A DNA stretch of 64,000 nucleotides from Chitinophaga sp. SYP-B3965. Its GTDB lineage: Bacteria; Bacteroidota; Bacteroidia; Chitinophagales; Chitinophagaceae. Shown piece after piece: positions 8,532 through 17,062 of the stretch (position 1 is the stretch's first letter; each line of letters starts with the position of its first letter). Below the pieces are notes generated by a model. The model was given only the letters and a program-made list of their open reading frames with translations, was not told the origin of the DNA and searched no databases. Where the stretch lies: positions 434,001 through 498,000 of the forward strand of contig NZ_WJFD01000002.1 of the NCBI RefSeq assembly GCF_009647655.1. Reading direction: 5' to 3'. Position numbers and translations under genes: made by a program.

Positions 8532-8873
8532 ATGCTAAAAAACACCACCCTCCTGGTTGCCGCATGTTTAGTTGCCGGCAGCCCATTGCTGGCTCAGGAA
8601 AAGAAGCTTCCGCCTCCGCCTCCTGTTCATCAGAAAGAAGTGACTGCTAAGCCGCCTGTTGTTGTTAAAGATGATGTCTCTCCTGCCGCCAGGCAAGTTA
8701 AGTTTACGCCACCAGTTGTGAAGAAGGATGTTGCTTCTTCTGCGGGGCCAAAGTCGAAAATGGTGAAGTTTACACCGCCTAAGGTTGTGAAAGTTGAAGA
8801 GCAGAAAGTGGATGAAGTGAAATTACCGCCACCGCCGCCACCAGCTCCTCCGGTACCCAAGAAAAAATCTTAA
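8532..8873 (+). CDS. Small exported proline-rich protein
   Basis: 113 residues with a cleavable signal peptide (MLKNTTLLVAACLVAGSPLLAQ) and a low-complexity mature part rich in Pro, Lys and Val, including PPPPP blocks at both ends and two VKFTPP repeats. No enzyme motif is visible. It is probably a disordered periplasmic or cell-wall-spanning protein. It starts 32 bases after the kinase gene and is followed by a good terminator. Confidence 0.65.
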   Translation: MLKNTTLLVAACLVAGSPLLAQEKKLPPPPPVHQKEVTAKPPVVVKDDVSPAARQVKFTPPVVKKDVASSAGPKSKMVKFTPPKVVKVEEQKVDEVKLPPPPPPAPPVPKKKS

Positions 8874-8880
8874 GTTCTTA

Positions 8881-8911
8881 AAGCCTCGTGTTGTTGCATG
8901 GGGCTTTTTTT
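8881..8911 (+). terminator. Intrinsic terminator
   Basis: AAGCCTCGTG pairs with CATGGGGCTT (10 bp with G-U pairs, loop TTGTTG), followed by a run of seven T. It terminates the kinase/proline-rich gene unit. Confidence 0.85.
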
Positions 8912-8967
8912 ATGCTACGAGCGGGAGTGGGTTTCTTTTTGTAAATAGGATTCTCTTATTCAAGGGT

Positions 8968-9786
8968 TTATTCGAATACTACTGTCTTATTCCTATAAAC
9001 AAATACCCGATCGTTCAGCACCAGCCTTAATGCTTTAGCCAACACAGACACCTCGATGTCCTTACCCGCCTTCACCATATCCGCTGCTGTAAAAGAATGA
9101 TTAACCGGGATCACCTGTTGTGCAATGATGGGCCCTTCATCCAGTTGATCTGTTACAAAATGAGAAGTAGCGCCAATGAGTTTTACCCCTCTTTGAAATG
9201 CTTGTTTGTAAGGTTGCGCACCTGCAAAAGCAGGCAGGAAAGAATGATGGATATTGATGATGCGGGCAGGGAATTTCGCTACAAAAGCAGGTGTAAGTAT
9301 CCGCATGAACTTGGCCAGTACAATGTAATCCGGATCAAGGGCTTCTACATGCTGCAGGATCTTTGATTCAAACTGCTCTTCTTCATGGGAGATGTACACA
9401 AAGGGGATACCGAACCTGTTGCAGACATCTTCCAGGGTGGTGTGGTTGCCGATAACAGTGAGAACTTCTGCTCCGAGGGTTTTAAAATAATTGCGGATGA
9501 GGATATCCCCCAGGCAATGATATTCCTTCGTGACCAGCAGGATTATTTTTTTTTCCTGTTTCGGGTTGATGGTGATGAGTGCATTTTCAGGGAGTACCTG
9601 CCGGATAGCGGTTTCCAGTTGTATGGGGTCCGTTTCATTTTCTGCTTCGATACGCATGAAGAAACGGTTCTCCACTTTGTCTACGTGTTCACGGAGAGAA
9701 ACAATATTAAGACCAGCTTTAGCCAGTATGCCGGAGATAACAGCCACCAGACCTATCTGGTCTTTGGATTGGATGAGGATGATCAT
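8968..9786 (-). CDS. purU: Formyltetrahydrofolate deformylase
   Basis: 272 residues. The N-terminal ACT domain (about 1-75) is followed by a formyltransferase-fold catalytic domain with INIHHSFLPAFAGAQPY (catalytic His) and the QLDEGPII motif (catalytic Asp). It hydrolyses 10-formyl-THF to THF and formate, balancing one-carbon pools and supplying formate for PurT-type purine synthesis. The length is close to the usual 280. Confidence 0.93.
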   Translation of the reverse strand: MIILIQSKDQIGLVAVISGILAKAGLNIVSLREHVDKVENRFFMRIEAENETDPIQLETAIRQVLPENALITINPKQEKKIILLVTKEYHCLGDILIRNYFKTLGAEVLTVIGNHTTLEDVCNRFGIPFVYISHEEEQFESKILQHVEALDPDYIVLAKFMRILTPAFVAKFPARIINIHHSFLPAFAGAQPYKQAFQRGVKLIGATSHFVTDQLDEGPIIAQQVIPVNHSFTAADMVKAGKDIEVSVLAKALRLVLNDRVFVYRNKTVVFE

Positions 9787-9815
9787 AGTGGGGTGAAAGT
9801 ATAAAATTTCCCCCG

Positions 9816-10256
9816 CTATTTCTCTTCAGACAATTTTTTTAATTCGTTTAATGCGGCTGGAAAGGGTTCATCAAAATGATTTCCAAAATCCTCCGGAAGA
9901 TCCAGCTCTACTGTTAAGGCTGTTTGGCCATTCACTGTTTTGAGGGTATAGTTCTCTTCTGAGCCAGACCATTTTTTCACTTCCGGACTGTCCAGATCCT
10001 CTACCCCATCTTTAATGTACCCCAGGTGTTTGATGGACATGTATTCATTTGGAATATTATCATTGATCACCGATACCATTCCCTGGTTTTTATCGTCTAT
10101 GAACTTCGCTTTGCTGCCTTTTTTCCAGTCTGTTTCAACGTTGGAGCCAGGGGCGAAAGGGGCTGTCCATACAGGGTAACTTTCTTTGCCCCAGAGTTGC
10201 TCCCATACTATTTCACGTGGAGCATCGATTGTAACGGAGAAGGTTTTCTTTATCAT
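9816..10256 (-). CDS. SRPBCC/AHSA1-like small-molecule-binding protein
   Basis: 146 residues with the START/SRPBCC layout. It begins KKTFSVTIDAPREIVWEQLWG, followed by the usual YPVW and PGS segments and a C-terminal amphipathic helix. These proteins form a hydrophobic cavity, and the ligand cannot be inferred. No operon partner is clear. It lies between purU and the ModE/TonB cluster, separated from the latter by a terminator. Confidence 0.75.
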   Translation of the reverse strand: MIKKTFSVTIDAPREIVWEQLWGKESYPVWTAPFAPGSNVETDWKKGSKAKFIDDKNQGMVSVINDNIPNEYMSIKHLGYIKDGVEDLDSPEVKKWSGSEENYTLKTVNGQTALTVELDLPEDFGNHFDEPFPAALNELKKLSEEK

Positions 10257-10332
10257 GATCTTGAGGGTTTAATTTATATAACAAAGATGGGGCCTTTTTG
10301 CGTGAGGGAGCGGGGTGAAACGTGACAAATAA

Positions 10333-10360
10333 GGGGTTATTTCGGGACAGAAATAACCCC
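10333..10360 (-). terminator. Terminator of the ModE/TonB cluster
   Basis: A perfect 11-bp stem GGGGTTATTTC/GAAATAACCCC with a 6-base loop, 14 bases downstream of the molybdopterin-domain-like gene. T-rich sequence follows on the minus strand. Confidence 0.75.
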
Positions 10361-10374
10361 ATGTATAAGGCTGT

Positions 10375-10863
10375 TTAAGGAAGTTTCCCGACTTCAATTT
10401 CTTCTACCCATTTCACATGCCGCGGCCCTGTGGGTTTATCATTACTACAGATCATCACAAATTGCCCATCTTCTTTAATCGGCGCACCATTCACTTCAAA
10501 GACGAGGAATACATTGTCTCCGGTGGGATTATTGTAGATCTCATTCCATGAATACATCGTTGTATAACCATCGCTGGCCTTCACGGAGATGTAGTATTTC
10601 CCTCTCTCTTTATGCATGGGCATTTTGATCTTTGCACTATCCAGGATATGCTTCAGGCTTACGCCTTTATAGGTACGGAAGGTTTTCTTTATGTCTCCTG
10701 TGGAGCCGGTAATATTGAGGTCTTTGCGGGTCTCGGGCTTTAGATGACTAATGTTGGAAAGGTTTATCACGAAAGAATGTTCAACCAATCCTTTAACTGC
10801 TACTTTGTTGGTCGTAGTATCAGTTACGGCCATGGTGGTTAAGAGGGCGAGTATTGTAAGCAT
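10375..10863 (-). CDS. Small molybdopterin-oxidoreductase-domain-like exported protein
   Basis: 162 residues. The body resembles the oxidoreductase molybdopterin-binding fold of sulfite oxidase/YedY in reduced form: KVAVKGLVEHSFVINL start, YKGVSLKHILDSAKIK, a DGYTTMYSWNEI segment, EVNGAPIKEDGQFVM, and the closing VKWVEEIEV. A short hydrophobic N-terminus may be an export signal. One Cys lies in MICSND, but it is not in the usual position of the Mo-ligand Cys, so cofactor binding is doubtful. It starts 9 bases after the TonB receptor gene and is surely co-transcribed with it. Confidence 0.7.
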   Translation of the reverse strand: MLTILALLTTMAVTDTTTNKVAVKGLVEHSFVINLSNISHLKPETRKDLNITGSTGDIKKTFRTYKGVSLKHILDSAKIKMPMHKERGKYYISVKASDGYTTMYSWNEIYNNPTGDNVFLVFEVNGAPIKEDGQFVMICSNDKPTGPRHVKWVEEIEVGKLP

Positions 10864-10872
10864 AAAAAGTAT

Positions 10873-12813
10873 TTAAAGATTGAAAAGTAATTTTGTAAAG
10901 AAGTTCCTTCCTTGTTCCGGATATCCTTCTACCAGCATGTATTCTTTATCGAAGATGTTGTTCACACCGGCACTGAATTTAAGGTATTTATTAATGATAA
11001 AGCTGCCACCGCCATTCAGTAAAAAGAAGCCTGGCGCTTTAGTACCATAACTGGTGCTGTAGCGGAATGAATTATAAGATCCATCTACATTCAGCTCCAG
11101 GCGTTTGATAGCATATCCAATAATACCGGTGAGTTTATGTTCCGGTACATCCGTAAAGTGCAGGGCTTTATTATCCAGGTTTTTGCGGGTGATATAGGAA
11201 TAGTTAACCCCGGCATTTAATCCCGTTGTTATCTGGTAATTGAAGGAAGCTTCCCCGCCATAAAATTCTGCACGTCCTTTATTCTGCATCTGAGACTGCC
11301 AGCGGGAAGCAGCCGTATCGAACTTCACATTATTTACCATTTGAATCACGTCGTTGATGCGGCTATAAAATACAGCTGCCTGGATCCGTAAACGTGCAAT
11401 AGAAACATCGTTGTACTTTAACTCATAGTGAGTGGCCTGCTCAGCTTTGAGGTCTGGATTTGGAATAGCGGTTCCCAAACGATAGGAATACCTGTCCTTG
11501 ATCGTTGCAAACCGGGTCATTCGTCCAAAAGAGGCTTCAAGGAAACGGGAGCTTGTTGGCTGGTATGATAAGGAAGCCTGTACATTCACCGCATTGTTTT
11601 TATTAGCAGGAAACTGGCTGATTACTTTAGTTGTGCTGTTATACTCTTCTGCACCATCACTTTCCCTTGCATTAAAACTAACGCCGGCAGTTGCACGCCA
11701 TTTTTCTGAAAACTGGTGTTCATCTGTGAGGCCGGCGGAGTAAGTATTGTCCGACGTTTTCCTGACAGGTTCTCCTGCATTATTTTCCCGATGGATGTCT
11801 TTCTTATAATGTAATGCTGCTTTTATACTGTTGGCTGAACTTAGCGCCCGGCCATATTCTGCATTGGCACCGACGCTATAATCATCATAAAAACTGGTGA
11901 ATGCATACGGCTTGGTTTGTGTTGTATATTTCGCATCATCATAACTCTCCAGGCGGTTGCGGAACTGATCATAGAAAGCCCGCACTTTGAGATAGCTGCT
12001 GCTATCCAGTTTTGTATTCGATAAGAAGTAAAGGCTTTGCTTGTCCCAGTAAGGCCATTTCCAGAAACGGGGGCTTTTGAATTGGGAATTGAGGGTATCT
12101 TTTCCTGCGTAAACAGGCGTTCCTTTTTCGCCATGCTGATTCACATATCCAATGGCATATTCGCTGTTGGCATTGGGTGTATAGGCTAGTTTGACATTCA
12201 CTTTGGCATCTGAATTATAGGAATTCTCCCGCTTGCTGTCGTTTGGCAACTTGAAATAATCCCGCTGAAACTTAGACACTCCGGCCTGTACATAAAACTT
12301 CTTCCATCTGCTGCCAATATTTAATGCACCATCATAACCTCCGGAAAGCCATCCGAGATTTCCCTGTACTTCCAGTTTGCGCGTGGGCTGTTTGGAAACG
12401 AGGTTAATAGCGCCGCCCATTGTATTGGGTCCATAAAGAACAGAGGCATTGCCTTTGCTGACAGTGATCTTGGAAAGATCATAAGTAGTGAAGCGGGCGA
12501 GATCTACATATCCATCGTAAGGAACGTAAACAGGAATGCCATCAATGAAAACTGGCACCTGCCGCAGATCAAAGCCGCGCAGGTAAACCACCGATTCATT
12601 CCTCGGGCCTATATTTCCCAATGTAATACCAGGTAATAAGTTGAGTGCGCTGGCAACGTTGAGGCGTTGCAGTTGGGTCATCGTTTTCTGGCCGATAACA
12701 GAAGAAGAATCCTGTCGTTGGGAAGTGATCACAACTTCTCCTAAATTGACCTGTGCATAGCTAAAGGAGGAAATAAGGGAAAAGATAAACAGAAGCGGGG
12801 CGCGTGTTTTCAT
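10873..12813 (-). CDS. TonB-dependent outer-membrane receptor
   Basis: 646 residues with a signal peptide (cleavage after SSFSYAQ), a plug domain (ALNLLPGITL, VYLRGFDLRQVPVFIDGIPV, NTMGGAINLVSK) and a 22-stranded barrel region ending in the terminal Phe-x-Asn-Leu strand (KLLFNL). There is no SusC-type carboxypeptidase-like N-terminal domain, so it is of the siderophore/vitamin/metal kind. Context with a ModE-type regulator and a molybdopterin-domain-like protein suggests uptake of molybdate, tungstate or a chelate, which is an inference. Confidence 0.9.
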   Translation of the reverse strand: MKTRAPLLFIFSLISSFSYAQVNLGEVVITSQRQDSSSVIGQKTMTQLQRLNVASALNLLPGITLGNIGPRNESVVYLRGFDLRQVPVFIDGIPVYVPYDGYVDLARFTTYDLSKITVSKGNASVLYGPNTMGGAINLVSKQPTRKLEVQGNLGWLSGGYDGALNIGSRWKKFYVQAGVSKFQRDYFKLPNDSKRENSYNSDAKVNVKLAYTPNANSEYAIGYVNQHGEKGTPVYAGKDTLNSQFKSPRFWKWPYWDKQSLYFLSNTKLDSSSYLKVRAFYDQFRNRLESYDDAKYTTQTKPYAFTSFYDDYSVGANAEYGRALSSANSIKAALHYKKDIHRENNAGEPVRKTSDNTYSAGLTDEHQFSEKWRATAGVSFNARESDGAEEYNSTTKVISQFPANKNNAVNVQASLSYQPTSSRFLEASFGRMTRFATIKDRYSYRLGTAIPNPDLKAEQATHYELKYNDVSIARLRIQAAVFYSRINDVIQMVNNVKFDTAASRWQSQMQNKGRAEFYGGEASFNYQITTGLNAGVNYSYITRKNLDNKALHFTDVPEHKLTGIIGYAIKRLELNVDGSYNSFRYSTSYGTKAPGFFLLNGGGSFIINKYLKFSAGVNNIFDKEYMLVEGYPEQGRNFFTKLLFNL

Positions 12814-12830
12814 TATGCTTTTTTTTGAAT

Positions 12831-12851
12831 AACGGCATAAATATAGACGTT
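12831..12851. promoter_or_regulatory. Inverted AACG-N13-CGTT element before the TonB gene
   Basis: AACG at 12831-12834 and CGTT at 12848-12851 flank an A/T-rich core containing TATATTTA, a near -7 box on the minus strand. It lies 18 bases before the receptor start. It may be an operator for the ModE-type protein, but it does not match the E. coli ModE site in orientation. Confidence 0.25.
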
Positions 12852-12941
12852 TGTAAAATAAATAATATCGAAATTTTTGGAGTTTGGAGGTGCTTTTTGG
12901 CGAATTGTATTATTTAAATCATATTTTTTGAGCTGGAAAGG

Positions 12942-13289
12942 TCAAAAATGAAGTTGTTCGCTGTAAGAATCGAGGAATTTCTGGAAAGCGGTATTAAACG
13001 ATTTGAACGCTTCAATTGCCCTTAATCCTGCTTCAGTCAATTGCGTTTGCCCACCACCTTTACCACCAACATTCATCAACACAAGCGGATCTTCTGTTTG
13101 TTCGTTCATTTGTTTAACGAACTCCCAGGCCTGCCGGTAGGACATTTTCATGGCCTGCGCAGCCTGGCGGATGGAACCCAGTTCATGTATCTTTTCAAGC
13201 AGCTCTACTCTTCCGTAACCGAGGAAAGCGCCTTCTTTTCCATCGATCCAGATCCTTCCGTTTGCTTTGAAGTTTTTGGTTTTTACCAT
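12942..13289 (-). CDS. ModE-type winged-helix DNA-binding protein
   Basis: 115 residues matching only the N-terminal DNA-binding domain of ModE. It has the HELGSIRQAAQAMKMSYRQAW helix-turn-helix, the MNVGGKGGGQTQLTEAG wing and a C-terminal helix. The molybdate-binding TOBE domains of E. coli ModE are absent, so if it senses molybdate it must use another partner. Start ATG 13289 (MVKTKNF) was chosen over the frame start at 13358, whose extra residues look untranslated. It lies 128 bases upstream of the TonB receptor on the same strand. Confidence 0.85.
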   Translation of the reverse strand: MVKTKNFKANGRIWIDGKEGAFLGYGRVELLEKIHELGSIRQAAQAMKMSYRQAWEFVKQMNEQTEDPLVLMNVGGKGGGQTQLTEAGLRAIEAFKSFNTAFQKFLDSYSEQLHF

Positions 13290-13494
13290 GGTATAAAAGT
13301 ATAGATTTTTGGGTGAATCCGCCATGGTAGCTTCATCCTTGCTTAATCCATGCTTCATATTGCAGCTGGGAGTGGGTTTAAGCTAGTTTAAAGCAAGGAT
13401 GAAGCAAGGAAAGCAAAAGAATAAGAGATAAAGAAATGAGAATCAGTTTAGTATCAACAAAAAACGTCAAAAGCGTCAAAACGCGTCATTCGTT

Positions 13495-13525
13495 TTTGGA
13501 GGCCACAGAAATGAATCTACTTTTG
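13495..13525 (+). promoter_or_regulatory. Consensus promoter with 19-bp spacer
   Basis: TTTG at 13495-13498, 19 bases, then TACTTTTG at 13518-13525: an exact Bacteroidetes -33/-7 promoter. Just upstream are short direct repeats of CGTCAAAA type (13465-13490). Transcription would begin near 13530. Confidence 0.7.
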
Positions 13526-13529
13526 ATTT

Positions 13530-13649
13530 ATTGATCGCCGCAATAGGGGCAGTGCTTAAGTGAAACGGGAGGAGCACCCCGGGAAACTTTCTCCTGGCGC
13601 GGGGATTACAGGTAAAAACTTAATTATTCAAATTTTAAAAAGCTATAAA
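13530..13649 (+). promoter_or_regulatory. Long structured 5' leader
   Basis: About 120 untranslated bases separate the promoter from ATG 13650. The GC-rich part (13540-13612) can form GTGCT/AGCAC (13552-13556 with 13573-13577) and CCCCG/CGGGG (13577-13581 with 13600-13604). GGGAG in the first loop could pair with CTCC in the second, as a pseudoknot. I could not match it to a riboswitch class I know. It may be a cis-regulatory RNA. Confidence 0.4.
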
Positions 13650-14219
13650 ATGGCCTTAATAAACGAAAACTTGCTCGTCCGCGGTGCAAGTGGTAATGTA
13701 GGTAAACAATTCGTTTACCGCAGACGCGGAAATAACACGCATATCGTAAAGATGCCGTCCATCAAAAAAGGCGCGGTAGCAACAACGGAACAGTTAGAAG
13801 CCCGCGACAGATTCGCAGATGCGGTATTGTATGCACAGGGCGCCATTTCTTCGGCAGAACTAAAGAAGGAATACCAGAAAACGGCACCTCCCGGAAAAAC
13901 TGCCTATAACATGGCGTTCAGGGATTATCTGAAAGCACCGGTCGTAAAGAAGATCGATGCTTCCAAATACAATCGCACACCCGGTTCAACGATCGTTGTT
14001 CATGCAAAAGATGATTTCAGGGTAGCTTCTGTGAAGGTGAGTATTTTCAATAACCAGGGAAATTTGCTGGAAGAAGGCGAGGCATTGATCAACCCTGTTA
14101 AACGAGGGCAATGGGTGTACACGGTTACGCAGGCGGATACTGAACTGACTGCGGCTGTGATCAGAGCCAAAGCAACCGATCTTCCGGGGAATGAAGGAAG
14201 CCTGGATATCTCAGTGTGA
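13650..14219 (+). CDS. Conserved-looking hypothetical protein
   Basis: 189 residues, not recognised. The N-terminal part is basic (GNVGKQFVYRRRGNNTHIVK), the middle is helical (TTEQLEARDRFADAVLYAQ), and the C-terminal half reads like a beta-sandwich with FRVASVKVSIFNNQGNLLEEGEA. There is no signal peptide. The in-frame GTG at 13560 is rejected as start because it falls inside the structured leader. The gene stands alone between a consensus promoter and a terminator. Confidence 0.7.
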   Translation: MALINENLLVRGASGNVGKQFVYRRRGNNTHIVKMPSIKKGAVATTEQLEARDRFADAVLYAQGAISSAELKKEYQKTAPPGKTAYNMAFRDYLKAPVVKKIDASKYNRTPGSTIVVHAKDDFRVASVKVSIFNNQGNLLEEGEALINPVKRGQWVYTVTQADTELTAAVIRAKATDLPGNEGSLDISV

Positions 14220-14265
14220 TAGACGTTTGATTTGCTTTTTGACATGAAAGGTCATCCTCTGGTGT

Positions 14266-14287
14266 AAAAGCCAGGGGGTGGCTTTTT
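14266..14287 (+). terminator. Intrinsic terminator
   Basis: AAAAGCCA/TGGCTTTT stem of 8 bp with a GGGGG loop, followed by T residues, 46 bases after the stop codon at 14219. Confidence 0.75.
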
Positions 14288-14381
14288 AATAATCTATAAA
14301 GGAAAAAACCGGAAACCCATACGAGATGTTTTTTTTGGTATATTTATTCATATTACCCCACATGTAAAGTCCCGCGATACT

Positions 14382-15542
14382 ATGAATCTAATCAGGTCCG
14401 TTTGCGGATTACTATCTTTTTTGATGTTGATGCATTGCACTGTAAATCGGCAAAGCACGGAAAATATCGGCCTTAGTTATGGCGATTACGTGCAAGACAT
14501 GCAAAGGAAGGCGCGGATGGCAACGGCAAAAAAGTATATTTATAGCGACTTACTTAAAAATCACGACATCCTTCCCACAGCATCTGCCATTGAATTGATT
14601 TACCTGCTTAATCCCCAATTGGCGCAGATGCCAACAATTCCGGAAAACTATAAGCTCATCCTGCCTCAAAGGCCGTCTGTTACGGATTCGCTGAAAAATT
14701 CCATGCTCCGGGCTTTTGAGTACGATTCAGAGTACGATCCGGAACGTCAGCGGGCATTGGACTCTTCCGGCAGGAGTTGTATAATATTATTTTCCGGCCT
14801 TCATCATATTAGTAATTGGGCGCCGGGGGATACACTGGCTTTGGCAATGAATCAGTTGTATGCTGCATTGCGGGAATTAGACCTCACTGGGATTAACAGG
14901 GTGCAATGTACCCAACTCATTAACCTGCTGAGCGGCTGTAGTAATATAATGTCACGCAGCATTAATAACGCCAGATTAACGGATGCTGACCGATTCGGTC
15001 TCATGGATATTTGTTATGATCTTTCGTTTTTATTACCCTCCAATGCCTTGCGTGACTTTTTTAGAAAATTCAAATATCCTGGGCGGCAGTATACGTTATC
15101 GAATGAAGTGGTTATTGTACCGCAGGATGCCGGTAATTTAGAGCACTATGCGCTGCGCGGCCCCATGGTCAATAATTTCGATGCAATTCCGTTTCATCAC
15201 CCTGTATTTTCCAATGGTAATAAGCTGCGATCTTTCCGGGTAAGCGTGCAATTACGCAAAGGGAATAAAATAATTTCCGACGGCCCCGAAGTTACAGGCC
15301 GTTATAAAGTGAGTTTTTTCGCACCAGCCCTTGAAGCGTATACAGCTTCGCACCTTCAGTGTGACGCGCTGGCAACTTACAGCAGCATTAATTTATCTGC
15401 CGTTACCTACGGAACAAAAGTGCTGGATGTGCGTACGAACAAAGAATGCATCATCATTGGTTCCGTGTTTGTTGATGCAAGTGTGATTGTGCATAAGCCG
15501 GGTACAGCTATTTATGAAATACAAATATTTGTGAACGAATAA
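14382..15542 (+). CDS. Uncharacterised lipoprotein
   Basis: 386 residues with a lipoprotein signal (LSFLMLMHC, Cys19). The mature protein is helical up to about residue 220 and more beta-rich afterwards. It contains no motif I recognise. Residues 100-200 resemble nothing catalytic. It lies 21 bases upstream of a membrane protein gene and the pair probably works together in the envelope. Function unknown. Confidence 0.7.
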   Translation: MNLIRSVCGLLSFLMLMHCTVNRQSTENIGLSYGDYVQDMQRKARMATAKKYIYSDLLKNHDILPTASAIELIYLLNPQLAQMPTIPENYKLILPQRPSVTDSLKNSMLRAFEYDSEYDPERQRALDSSGRSCIILFSGLHHISNWAPGDTLALAMNQLYAALRELDLTGINRVQCTQLINLLSGCSNIMSRSINNARLTDADRFGLMDICYDLSFLLPSNALRDFFRKFKYPGRQYTLSNEVVIVPQDAGNLEHYALRGPMVNNFDAIPFHHPVFSNGNKLRSFRVSVQLRKGNKIISDGPEVTGRYKVSFFAPALEAYTASHLQCDALATYSSINLSAVTYGTKVLDVRTNKECIIIGSVFVDASVIVHKPGTAIYEIQIFVNE

Positions 15543-15563
15543 TAGCATTGATCAAACATTTTT

Positions 15564-16196
15564 ATGGCTATACTTCAATTAGATCCCATCCTATATGTAC
15601 TGCGGGCGCGGGTACTTGTAGTCACGCTACTGTTCACCATCTTCGGGCAGGCACTCACCAAATTGCTGAAAATAGATGAAATGGCTGCTTATTACGAATC
15701 ACTCGCTCCACTGCTGGCGCTCGTGATCAGCCTGCTCATTTCATTATTTATCAAAGGACGAAAAACAAAAACACTGGCGCGGAACATAAAAATTGCCGCA
15801 GGCGTAATGTTTGTATGCCTGCTGGTGGCGGTTGGCTTTTACACACAACTGTTCATCAAAAGCACGTTCAAATTTAAAGGCTTCGACAGCAATACGGTAT
15901 CGTATTACGTGAAAGGCAGTAAAGATGCATATTCTGCCTCTGCATTGGAGTTTAAGAAAAAACACCCGGTAATTACGTCGGACGATGATTTAATCCGTGA
16001 AGGATTTGGCGGCCCCGAGCATAAATCAAAAGCGTGGACCGAAGATTCCATTCAGCAAAACCTGCTGAACCTGATCTTAGGGTACTGTATGGTGGTGATG
16101 CTTTTTGCCGGAATCATTTCTCTGTTGTGCGAAAGCCTGTATGTGGCAAAACGTTCACCGCAGAAAAAGAAGAAAGAGGTTGTTACGCCGGTTTAA
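15564..16196 (+). CDS. Uncharacterised inner-membrane protein
   Basis: 210 residues with about four membrane helices: around 15-33, 45-63, 75-96 and 170-190. Between the last two is a roughly 70-residue soluble loop (KGFDSNTVSYYVKGSKDAYSA region). The C-terminus is Lys-rich. No known family recognised. It is the second gene of the lipoprotein/membrane protein pair and ends just before a strong terminator. Confidence 0.7.
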   Translation: MAILQLDPILYVLRARVLVVTLLFTIFGQALTKLLKIDEMAAYYESLAPLLALVISLLISLFIKGRKTKTLARNIKIAAGVMFVCLLVAVGFYTQLFIKSTFKFKGFDSNTVSYYVKGSKDAYSASALEFKKKHPVITSDDDLIREGFGGPEHKSKAWTEDSIQQNLLNLILGYCMVVMLFAGIISLLCESLYVAKRSPQKKKKEVVTPV

Positions 16197-16203
16197 GGAA
16201 TTA

Positions 16204-16234
16204 AAAAAGGTTTCAGGGATACTGAAACCTTTTT
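16204..16234. terminator. Bidirectional intrinsic terminator
   Basis: A 13-bp perfect stem AAAAAGGTTTCAG/CTGAAACCTTTTT with a 5-base loop. A and T runs on both sides let it serve both the membrane protein gene (+) and the tRNA (-). Confidence 0.9.
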
Positions 16235-16241
16235 GTTTGGG

Positions 16242-16315
16242 TGGTCCCACTCGGGCTTGAACCAAGGACCCTCTGATTATGAGTCAGATGCTCTAACCAA
16301 CTGAGCTATAGGACC
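16242..16315 (-). tRNA. tRNA with CAT anticodon (Met or Ile2)
   Basis: Full cloverleaf on the minus strand: acceptor GGTCCTA/TGGGACC, D arm GCTC/GAGC with AGTTGGTTA loop, anticodon stem TCTGA/TCAGA with loop CTCATAA, T arm CTTGG/CCGAG with TTCAAGC. The anticodon is CAT. The first acceptor pair is G-C, so it is not initiator tRNA. Elongator tRNA-Met and lysidine-modified tRNA-Ile2 cannot be told apart by eye. CCA is not encoded. Confidence 0.93.
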
Positions 16316-16429
16316 AGTCCTTTCGGACAAAAATATATATAAACTTTAATTGGGCCCTTTTCAGGGACGGCAAAACTAAATATTTTTTAGTCAATCCCCC
16401 AAGAATTATTTCTTTTTTCTTTCAGCCCT

Positions 16430-16437
16430 TACCTTTG
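16430..16437 (+). promoter_or_regulatory. TAnnTTTG -7 box abutting the HAD gene
   Basis: TACCTTTG lies 7 bases before ATG 16445, leaving little or no leader. Confidence 0.5.
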
Positions 16438-16444
16438 CCACACC

Positions 16445-17062
16445 ATGCAAGGAATCCAACACATCATTTTCGACCTTGGAGGTGTACTCCTCAATATTGA
16501 CTATCAGCTGACCAGTAAAGCATTCACTGCTTTAGGCATCACCGATTTCGATCAACATTTCTCCCAACTCCATGCCAATTCCCTGTTTGAAGACCTGGAA
16601 ACAGGCAAAGTGAACGAAGAAGAATTCCTGGAGAAGATAAAGGAGCATTTACCAGCCGGCACAAAGAGCGAAGACATCATCACCGCCTGGAACGCCATGC
16701 TGCTGGATTATCCCGTAGCCCGCCTGCAATTGCTCCAGCAATTAAGGCAGCATTACAATTTATTCCTCCTGAGCAACACCAATGCCATCCACCTGGCTGC
16801 ATTTAATGCCATCCTGGAAAAAAGCCGGGGCATTTCATCTCTCGCCACCTTTTTCGACAGAACGTATTATTCTCACCTGGTAGGGCTTCGCAAGCCGGGG
16901 AAGGAAATTTTCCAGCTGATCCTGGATGAAAATGATCTCAGGCCAGAACATACTTTGTTCATTGACGATACACTCCCTAATGTGGAAGCGGCGAAAGAAC
17001 TGGGTATACAGGCCATTCACCTGCAGGCGCCCAAAACCATTCTGGATATCTTCAGGAGGTGA
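16445..17062 (+). CDS. HAD-superfamily phosphatase (YihX-like)
   Basis: 205 residues with HAD motif I (IIFDLGGVLLNID, nucleophile Asp10), motif II Ser in LLSNTN, motif III Lys in LRKPGKEIF, and motif IV IDDTLPNVEAAKELG. An alpha-helical cap sits between motifs I and II. The DLGGV form of motif I is typical of YihX/epoxide-hydrolase-N-like phosphatases that hydrolyse sugar phosphates such as glucose-1-phosphate. The substrate is unknown here. It ends one base before a convergent gene. Confidence 0.88.
   Translation: MQGIQHIIFDLGGVLLNIDYQLTSKAFTALGITDFDQHFSQLHANSLFEDLETGKVNEEEFLEKIKEHLPAGTKSEDIITAWNAMLLDYPVARLQLLQQLRQHYNLFLLSNTNAIHLAAFNAILEKSRGISSLATFFDRTYYSHLVGLRKPGKEIFQLILDENDLRPEHTLFIDDTLPNVEAAKELGIQAIHLQAPKTILDIFRR

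Noticed and set aside
13560..13649. N-terminal extension from GTG 13560 of the unknown gene
   Set aside because: The segment is the GC-rich structured leader and its translation is unlike the rest of the protein.
13530..13649. Known riboswitch (TPP, cobalamin, SAM, THF, guanidine, fluoride)
   Set aside because: None of the conserved cores I know for these classes is present; only generic stems are seen.
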